Shown here one piece after another: positions 1 through 5,500 of a DNA stretch of 40,597 nt. Made by a program: the position numbers and the translations under genes. The stretch is from the NCBI GenBank assembly GCA_934408705.1, contig CAKRVL010000017.1, positions 1 to 40,597 on the forward strand, in the 5' to 3' direction. The notes under the pieces are model-generated. The model saw only the letters and a program-made list of their open reading frames with translations, was not told where the DNA came from and ran no database searches. Within the stretch, counting starts at the first letter, position 1, and each line of letters starts with the position of its first letter. The stretch is from an uncultured Blautia sp. (GTDB taxonomy: Bacteria; Bacillota; Clostridia; Lachnospirales; Lachnospiraceae).

Positions 1-4
1 GTTA

Positions 5-10
5 TATAAT
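5..10 (+). promoter_or_regulatory. -10 box of the cspA promoter
   Basis: A perfect TATAAT lies at the left edge; the -35 would fall outside the window. A start near position 17 would give cspA a leader of about 135 nt, typical of cold-shock genes with long structured 5' UTRs. Assignment to cspA rests on position alone. Confidence 0.55.
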
Positions 11-37
11 CTATCCATGTCGAAGATTATTTAATGT

Positions 38-110
38 AAAATCACTAGTTTTTAGAGATTATATATTTACATGATATAGTCTGTAAAATCTGGTGATTTT
101 TTTCGCCAGA
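38..110 (+). promoter_or_regulatory. Structured cspA 5' leader with competing hairpins
   Basis: Two mutually exclusive pairings are visible. AAAATCAC at 38-45 can pair with GTGATTTT at 93-100, closing a long loop. TCTGG at 89-93 can instead pair with CCAGA at 106-110. They overlap at position 93 and neighbouring bases, so the leader could switch between two folds. Cold-shock mRNA leaders in other bacteria act as temperature-dependent structures; that this one does is inference. Confidence 0.4.
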
Positions 111-151
111 ACAGCTTTTTAATTTTTTATTTTTTATGGAGGTAACTCAAA

Positions 152-352
152 ATGAACAAGGGCACTGTAAAATGGTTCAACGCTGAAAAAGGTTATGGTT
201 TCATCACAGGAGAAGACGGAGCTGATGTATTCGTACACTTTTCTGCAATCAATGGTGAAGGCTTCAAATCTCTTGAAGAAGGCCAGGCTGTAACATATGA
301 CTTAACAGAAGGCGCTCGCGGAATGCAGGCAGCTAACGTTACTAAGTTATAA
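152..352 (+). CDS. cspA: Cold-shock protein, CspA family
   Basis: A 66-residue single cold-shock domain (OB fold) that binds single-stranded RNA and DNA, acting as an RNA chaperone in the cytoplasm. Both RNA-binding motifs are visible: KGYGFI (residues 13-18) and DVFVHF (25-30), after the usual VKWFN start. Length is normal for the family. The ATG follows GGAGG at about 138-142 with good spacing. The gene is monocistronic, with a long leader upstream and a strong terminator directly downstream. A CspB/CspC-type name is equally possible because paralogues are hard to tell apart. Confidence 0.95.
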   Translation: MNKGTVKWFNAEKGYGFITGEDGADVFVHFSAINGEGFKSLEEGQAVTYDLTEGARGMQAANVTKL

Positions 353-368
353 TTGAATCGAAAATTTC

Positions 369-397
369 CCCCTCGGATATTCCGGGGGGATTTTTTT
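369..397 (+). terminator. Rho-independent terminator of cspA
   Basis: A GC-rich hairpin at 369-389 (CCCC, T, CGGA against TCCG, G, GGGG, loop TAT) is followed by seven T residues at 391-397. Confidence 0.9.
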
Positions 398-487
398 ATG
401 TTTTTTAACTAAATCAGGTAATTTCTCTGTGCAGATTGCGAAAAGCAATAAGAAGCGGAAGACTTACTTGCCTTTCGTATAATACAA

Positions 488-514
488 TGGGGACAGATTC
501 AAAATCTGTCCCCA
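488..514. repeat. REP-like palindrome
   Basis: A perfect 12-bp inverted repeat: TGGGGACAGATT at 488-499 and AATCTGTCCCCA at 503-514, separated by CAA. There is no T-tract, so it is not a standard terminator. The shape resembles bacterial REP sequences mobilised by Y1 (TnpA-REP) transposases. It lies between the convergent cspA and small membrane-protein genes, a usual REP location. Confidence 0.6.
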
Positions 515-554
515 TAAAATTGCACTGCCAAAGCAGTCATATTCGTATTCACTT

Positions 555-806
555 TCATTCTGCCTCTGAACTAATTCCATTCAGATAAGAATCCAATGCG
601 GAGGTATCCATAACTGTCTCCTGTGTTACATTCTCCTGGCCTGCTGTCACCTTTCCATAAACGGAATAACCGATCCAGCATACAGCGACAATACATAAAA
701 CAAGTGCTGCCAGCTTCTCAAGAGTAAGGACCAGCTTCTCCTTCTTCATTATTTTATCACGGTTTGCCTTTTCTGCTTTATAAGCATCTACTTTCTTCTG
801 ACTCAT
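555..806 (-). CDS. Small single-pass membrane protein of unknown function
   Basis: About 83 residues starting MSQKKVDAYK. The ATG at 804-806 is chosen because GGAG lies 10 nt upstream; a longer frame reaching 857 has no matching ribosome site. The N-terminal 30 residues are lysine-rich and likely cytoplasmic; a hydrophobic segment follows (LAALVLCIVAVCWIGYSVYG), then an acidic tail. It resembles short hypothetical membrane proteins I recall from Lachnospiraceae, but I cannot assign a function. The DegV gene lies 134 bp upstream on the same strand. Confidence 0.65.
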   Translation of the reverse strand: MSQKKVDAYKAEKANRDKIMKKEKLVLTLEKLAALVLCIVAVCWIGYSVYGKVTAGQENVTQETVMDTSALDSYLNGISSEAE

Positions 807-940
807 AGTAGCACGTCTCCTTTGCGATGAAATATCGTCATAGGTGAAGTATATCACACTTTCCCCTCAAATGGAAGTGGGTTTACTTACTGTTCACATA
901 AAACATTTCCCCGAATCCGCTCTGACTATAGATAATACCA

Positions 941-1780
941 TCAGACAGCTACTATGATTCCGCCATCATTGGCGTACATACTGCTTACACCAGCTGTATC
1001 AAGAACTATAATGTCAGTCAGCTTCATCTTCTCCTGAATAGCTTCCTTCAGCATATTAGCCTTCTTAGGAGTGTTGCAATGAGAAATAGCAAGAATCTTG
1101 TTCTCGCTGTTCTCCGTAGCCTCTACGATTTTCTCAACCATCTTTACCAGGGCTTTATTCATCCCTCTGGCCTGGTCCAGCTGACAGATTTCGCCTTCCG
1201 GTGTAGAACCCATGATAGGCTTAATCTTAAGGGCAGTTGCCAAAAGAGCCTTCACACGGCTGAGACGGCCATTCTTACGTAAGGTTTCCAGATTCTCCAG
1301 CACGAAAAAGGTGTGCTGCTCTTCAATATATTTATTAACAACGCTGATGACCTCCTCAAACGGAAGGCCAGCTTCCTCACACTGTACAATTTTCATAGCA
1401 ATCAGTGTTTCACCGATAGAAGCAGAGCAGGAATTAAATACATGTATCTGTACCCCTTCCTTCTCCTCATGCAGAAGACTTGCACCAAGAACTGCACTGT
1501 TATATGATCCACTAAGCTCAGCGGAAAGAGTAACGCAATAGACATGATCTGCATCACAGTCAAATGCCTTTCTGTAGCTCTCCGGAGACGGGCAGGCTGA
1601 TTTCGGACATTCCGGGCAAGCCGCAACCTTCTGGAGAAAATCCGCCTGATCAAATGTTTCATCATCTATTATATTCTCACTTCCAACAGTCAGTGTAAGT
1701 GGTACAGAAGTAAATCTCTCATCCTGTTTCCACTGCTCAAGAAGTTCTCCACAGCTATCTATTACAATTTTATAACTCAA
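941..1780 (-). CDS. DegV family fatty-acid-binding protein
   Basis: 279 residues with the DegV/FakB fold. These proteins bind a fatty acid and present it to the FakA kinase for phosphorylation and phospholipid synthesis. The N-terminus IVIDSCGEL, the SGSYNSA segment (about residues 89-95) and the C-terminal NDGGIIVAV are family features. The start is TTG at 1778-1780 with AGAGGA just upstream. No fakA is nearby, so the lipid role comes from family knowledge. A 7-bp inverted repeat lies about 55 bp upstream. Confidence 0.88.
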   Translation of the reverse strand: MSYKIVIDSCGELLEQWKQDERFTSVPLTLTVGSENIIDDETFDQADFLQKVAACPECPKSACPSPESYRKAFDCDADHVYCVTLSAELSGSYNSAVLGASLLHEEKEGVQIHVFNSCSASIGETLIAMKIVQCEEAGLPFEEVISVVNKYIEEQHTFFVLENLETLRKNGRLSRVKALLATALKIKPIMGSTPEGEICQLDQARGMNKALVKMVEKIVEATENSENKILAISHCNTPKKANMLKEAIQEKMKLTDIIVLDTAGVSSMYANDGGIIVAV

Positions 1781-1832
1781 TTATATCGTCCTCTTTTCCA
1801 TTATATGTAGTTTCAAATACCACATCTATATT

Positions 1833-1850
1833 AACACATTACTATGTGTT
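1833..1850. promoter_or_regulatory. Inverted repeat upstream of degV, possible operator
   Basis: AACACAT (1833-1839), spacer TACT, ATGTGTT (1844-1850) form a perfect 7+7 dyad 53 bp upstream of the TTG start. Position and symmetry fit a repressor site; no regulator can be named. Confidence 0.35.
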
Positions 1851-1913
1851 TGAAAAGAGTTTTTTCTTCCATTTTAATTCAAATTGCATTATAATGGTAT
1901 TTACCAATCTGCT

Positions 1914-2079
1914 CTAGAGCGTGTTTGAAAAAGGCTTTCTGCAAGATGTGCGTCACAATTTGTGGGAGATTTTGCCCGGATGAGGGCGTCGTAGCGGGCT
2001 ACGACAACCGAATTCGGGTGAAATATACCACAAAGTGGGGCGTGCAGATTGCAGGAATGATTTTTCAAACAGGCTCTAG
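1914..2079. mobile_element. MITE-like 166-bp element with 19-bp terminal inverted repeats
   Basis: The left end CTAGAGCGTGTTTGAAAAA (1914-1932) matches the reverse complement of 2061-2079 at 18 of 19 positions. The interior carries a hairpin GTCGTAG-CGGG-CTACGAC (1988-2005) and a palindrome CCGAATTCGG (2007-2016). There is no transposase, so it would be non-autonomous. The right end stops only a few bases before the ribosome-binding site of the DUF5721 gene. A second right-end copy occurs at about 8379-8397. Confidence 0.7.
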
Positions 2080-2094
2080 CGAAAGGAGGCTGCC

Positions 2095-2598
2095 ATGCTC
2101 GCTTTAAAAATAACTGATCTGAAAGATTTTACCAACAAATTATTTCTCGGAGAAACCTTTGATGCCTTCTGGCTGAATCAGGCAGAGATCATCACAAGTA
2201 ATATTTTTACCATTGACGGACGACTTCAAACTGAGTTTTTCGATAATGATGAGCAGGAATTTCTTACTTCAAGCCATCGTATCTTCTCTCTTTGGAAGGA
2301 AGTTAAGCCATTCTGCTACTCCGTGATCCGTGGAAAACGAGCTCCCCTTTCTTTTAAGATCGTGCTTCAGTTTTCTCCGAATAAGGCTGCCGCGTTGCTT
2401 CAGAATGCATCTCTTTCTATTGCTCCCGAGCTGGTGACAGGGCTTTATCTGAATCTTCAATACAAAAATAAAACCCTGCTTTGTACCACAGGAACCTCCC
2501 TGAAAACGTTTATACCAGGAAAGGATCTGGATCACCTTTGGGAACAGTATATGATGGACTTTTTCCGCCGTAACAGCTTTTCTGTTGAAGAAGTATAA
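2095..2598 (+). CDS. DUF5721 family protein
   Basis: 167 residues, cytoplasmic, no signal or membrane segment. The N-terminus (ALKITDLKDFTNKLFLGETF) and the TIDGRLQTEFF segment match what I recall of DUF5721, an uncharacterised clostridial family. AAAGGAGG at 2083-2090 precedes the ATG. It is convergent with the Spo0A-domain gene; the stop codons are almost adjacent. A MITE-like element sits directly upstream, so transcription may depend on sequence within that element. Function is unknown. Confidence 0.75.
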   Translation: MLALKITDLKDFTNKLFLGETFDAFWLNQAEIITSNIFTIDGRLQTEFFDNDEQEFLTSSHRIFSLWKEVKPFCYSVIRGKRAPLSFKIVLQFSPNKAAALLQNASLSIAPELVTGLYLNLQYKNKTLLCTTGTSLKTFIPGKDLDHLWEQYMMDFFRRNSFSVEEV

Positions 2599-2600
2599 GC

Positions 2601-2936
2601 TCACTGCTTTGCTTCTCTTTCACTTTCCAGGTAAAAAGCGATCATATCAACAAACTCACTGTTCGTCGGTCTGTATTCCAGAGGATATCCGGCGATCTGC
2701 TCCAGTCTTTCCCGATGATTTTCCCAGCATACATTTACAATTGTACGGATATCGTGTTCAATATTGGAGGGTTTGGATTTGAATTTTTTTGCCAGCCTAG
2801 GATAAATATCCTTGGTGATCTTCATAGGTCTTTCCTGAAATTCCATCGTCATATGTATAGCCTCTGCTACAAAATAATATCCCTTGTACTTTGTTGTTGC
2901 TCCTAATCTTCGTATCGTACCGTATACCTCTCTCAT
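2601..2936 (-). CDS. Stand-alone Spo0A C-terminal DNA-binding domain protein
   Basis: 111 residues resembling only the DNA-binding half of Spo0A, the sporulation master regulator. The all-helical effector pattern is visible: IRRLGATTKYKGYYFVAEAI, a central YPRLAKKF segment, and the recognition region NIEHDIRTIV.VCWENHRE. The phosphoreceiver domain and its linker are missing. An ATG with GGAGG upstream supports a genuine short protein rather than a truncated spo0A. It may bind Spo0A-box-like sites without phosphorylation; that is inference. Confidence 0.85.
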   Translation of the reverse strand: MREVYGTIRRLGATTKYKGYYFVAEAIHMTMEFQERPMKITKDIYPRLAKKFKSKPSNIEHDIRTIVNVCWENHRERLEQIAGYPLEYRPTNSEFVDMIAFYLESEREAKQ

Positions 2937-3121
2937 TTTCTTTCCTCCGCAATTTGTTATTATTCACTTTGGTAGAGTAGACATTCGCAATCCGCTTTCG
3001 CTATTTACGCATGCGTGCAGTCATTTACCTCTACATATAATACGAATCAATTTTCCATTTTTTAGCTTTAGAGAGAAAACTTAAGAAAAATGTAATACTT
3101 TTTTGTTTTTTTGAGATAACT

Positions 3122-3173
3122 GTAAAAAAGAACAGTCATATATGATGGATTACTCATCTTTTATGACTGTTCT
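3122..3173 (-). terminator. Terminator of htpG
   Basis: AGAACAGTCATA (3129-3140) pairs perfectly with TATGACTGTTCT (3162-3173). On the minus strand the hairpin runs into TTTTTTAC. Confidence 0.85.
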
Positions 3174-3188
3174 AATATTCTTCCTATC

Positions 3189-5252
3189 TTATTTTGTCAG
3201 CATAAGCAAGATTTCATTACTTCTCTGTACAAATCTTGTCATCTCTTCCGGTGAAAGCTGCTTATGACTCAGCATAGCCAGATCATACAGCTCTTCACAG
3301 ATAACAGGAGTCTTCTCAGAATCCTTATTGCCTGCAACAAACTTAACCAGCGGATGCTTAGCATTCAGCACCAATGTCTCCTGACCGCCAAACATGGATG
3401 GATCCATACCATACATATTATACATCTTCATCATATCCTGCATACGGCGGCTCTCCTCAGAAAGAGTCATCATGGCTGCAACCTTCTCATTTTTCAGGTT
3501 CTCTACCTTAACCTCCAGCTTATCATTCTTCAGTGCACTTCTGAACACCTCTGTAAGAGTTTTGGAAGTTTCCTCGTCTGCAGCGCCCTCCTCACGAAGT
3601 TCCTCAGAAAGGTCTGCATCAATTCTCTTAAACTGGATAGCCTGATCCTTCTGCTCCAGATGGGAAATAAATGCGCTGTCAATATTGTGTTTCAGAACAA
3701 CTGCATCCTTCTTTGCCTCACGGAACATATTAATATACTGGCTCTGCTGAACCTCATCTGTTACATAGAAGATAGTCGTCTTCTCAGGCTCTTTCTTATC
3801 CTCTGTACTGTCTTCTTTCTTCTCTTCTGTGGACTCTTTTGTTTCCTCTGTCTCAGTTTCTTCTGGCTTCTTATTCTCCTCAATGCAATCCTTCAGAGTA
3901 AGATATTTGCCATCGATATTCTTGAACAGAATATAATCATTCATCTTATCAGCAAATTTTGCATCTTTAATGCAGCCAAATTTAATGAATGGGCTGATGT
4001 CATCCCAGTATTTCTCATAAGACTCACGGTCAGTCTTACACATTCCGGTAAGCTTGTCCGCAACCTTCTTGGTAATGTACTCGGAAATCTTCTTAACAAA
4101 TCCATCATTCTGCAGTGCAGATCTGGAAACATTCAGAGGAAGATCCGGGCAATCGATCACACCCTTCAGAAGAAGCAGGAACTCCGGAATTACTTCCTTG
4201 ATATTATCTGCAATAAATACCTGGTTATTATACAGTTTAATAGTTCCCTCAATAGAATCATACTCTGTATTGATCTTCGGGAAGTACAAAATACCCTTCA
4301 GGTTAAATGGATAATCCATGTTCAGATGAATCCAGAACAGTGGTTCCTTGTAATCCATAAATACCTTACGGTAGAAGTCCTTATACTCCTCATCTGTACA
4401 GCTGTTTGGATGCTTCATCCAAAGCGGCTGCGGATCACTTAAAGATACCGGACGCTTGTTGATTTTTACTTTGTCCTTAGCCGGAGATACTTCTACGACT
4501 TCTTTCTCTCCTTTATCATTCTCTTTTTCCTCAGTCTTAGCGTCCTCATGAATGTGCTCAACAACTACATCGTCATCCCGAAGCTCAGATTCATCGATCG
4601 TCTCATATTCCTGAGGTGCGTTCTCCTTGGAAAGATAAATATTTACTGGCATGAAGGAACAGTACTTCTCAATTATTTCCCTCATTCTGTATTCATTGGA
4701 GAATTCTGTGCTCTCCTCATTCAAAAACAGAGTAATTTCAGTACCAACTGTTGTCTTATTACCATCCTGCATATCGTACTCTGTGCCGCCATCACAGGTC
4801 CAATGTACTGGAATTGCACCTTCTTTATAAGAAAGAGTATCAATATGAACCTCATCAGCTACCATAAATGCAGAATAGAAACCAAGTCCAAAATGACCTA
4901 TGATCTGATCATCCGTTGTCTTATCTTTATATTTGGAAAGGAACTCAGTTGCTCCGGAAAAAGCGATCTGTGTAATATATTCCTCAACCTCTTCTGCGGT
5001 CATACCAAGTCCGGTATCAATGAACTTCAGTGTCTTCTCTTCCGGATTCACAATAACCTGTACTTCTGCTTTATAATCATCCGGAAGTGTATATTCTCCC
5101 ATAACATCAAGCTTCTTCAGCTTAGTAATCGCATCACAGCCATTAGAAATCAGCTCTCTTGCAAAAATGTCATGATCGGAATATAACCATTTCTTTATAA
5201 TTGGAAAAATATTTTCACTGTTAATTGATAAACTACCATGCTTCTCAGCCAT
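3189..5252 (-). CDS. htpG: HtpG, Hsp90-family molecular chaperone
   Basis: 687 residues from the ATG at 5250-5252. GGAG lies 10 nt upstream; an in-frame GTG at 5261 overlaps the ribosome site and is unlikely. The ATP-binding GHKL domain is visible: ELISNGCDAI with its Asn, DTGLGM, and GHFGLGFYSAF. The middle domain includes PLFWIHLNMDYPFN and LPLNVSRSALQ. The protein is longer than most bacterial HtpG because of two charged insertions: one near residues 235-260 and one acidic Glu/Lys stretch near residues 460-493. It is monocistronic with its own promoter, CIRCE site and terminator, suggesting HrcA-controlled heat-shock expression. Confidence 0.96.
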   Translation of the reverse strand: MAEKHGSLSINSENIFPIIKKWLYSDHDIFARELISNGCDAITKLKKLDVMGEYTLPDDYKAEVQVIVNPEEKTLKFIDTGLGMTAEEVEEYITQIAFSGATEFLSKYKDKTTDDQIIGHFGLGFYSAFMVADEVHIDTLSYKEGAIPVHWTCDGGTEYDMQDGNKTTVGTEITLFLNEESTEFSNEYRMREIIEKYCSFMPVNIYLSKENAPQEYETIDESELRDDDVVVEHIHEDAKTEEKENDKGEKEVVEVSPAKDKVKINKRPVSLSDPQPLWMKHPNSCTDEEYKDFYRKVFMDYKEPLFWIHLNMDYPFNLKGILYFPKINTEYDSIEGTIKLYNNQVFIADNIKEVIPEFLLLLKGVIDCPDLPLNVSRSALQNDGFVKKISEYITKKVADKLTGMCKTDRESYEKYWDDISPFIKFGCIKDAKFADKMNDYILFKNIDGKYLTLKDCIEENKKPEETETEETKESTEEKKEDSTEDKKEPEKTTIFYVTDEVQQSQYINMFREAKKDAVVLKHNIDSAFISHLEQKDQAIQFKRIDADLSEELREEGAADEETSKTLTEVFRSALKNDKLEVKVENLKNEKVAAMMTLSEESRRMQDMMKMYNMYGMDPSMFGGQETLVLNAKHPLVKFVAGNKDSEKTPVICEELYDLAMLSHKQLSPEEMTRFVQRSNEILLMLTK

Positions 5253-5290
5253 GCAGCTCACTCTCCTTTATCTTCTAAATTCTACAACCT

Positions 5291-5319
5291 ATAGTAATAC
5301 CAAAATGACTAAAAGTCAA
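5291..5319 (-). promoter_or_regulatory. SigA-type promoter of htpG
   Basis: On the minus strand, -35 TTGACT (5314-5319) and -10 TACTAT (5291-5296) are separated by 17 bp. Transcription would start near 5284, about 30 nt upstream of the ATG. Confidence 0.75.
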
Positions 5320-5326
5320 GGAAAAT

Positions 5327-5353
5327 TTAGCACTCATTCAAATTGAGTGCTAG
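5327..5353. promoter_or_regulatory. CIRCE operator (HrcA-binding site)
   Basis: TTAGCACTC (5327-5335), nine bases, then GAGTGCTAG (5345-5353). This matches the CIRCE consensus TTAGCACTC-N9-GAGTGCTAA at 17 of 18 arm positions. It lies 7 bp upstream of the -35 box of htpG. HrcA normally represses groE and dnaK through this element. Confidence 0.92.
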
Positions 5354-5400
5354 TAAATATTAATAACGTATAAACCTGCATAAAATCACAATTGTTTTCT

Positions 5401-5449
5401 GAGAGAAAAGAAGAAGGAGAAATTCCATTTACGGCTTTCTCCTTCTTCT
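5401..5449 (-). terminator. Terminator downstream of the large surface-protein gene
   Basis: A perfect 14-bp stem, 5409-5422 with 5436-5449, loop of 13. On the minus strand it is followed by TTTTCTCTC, a short T-rich tail. Confidence 0.65.
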
Positions 5450-5500
5450 CTCACCATTGCAAAATCATACAACGATGAAGCACTTTATTACATTTTCTCT

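Larger units (their letters stand above)
1781..2094. other. Intergenic region, DegV gene to DUF5721 gene (314 bp)
   Basis: It holds the leader of the minus-strand DegV gene, an inverted repeat at 1833-1850 and a MITE-like element at 1914-2079. Short open frames inside the element look non-coding. Confidence 0.7.

Noticed and set aside
1925..2107. 60-codon frame within the MITE-like element
   Set aside because: It spans the element and the next ribosome site; explained by the repeat's own sequence.
3264..4442. 392-codon open frame opposite htpG
   Set aside because: Shadow of the htpG codons; no ribosome site and unlike any protein family.
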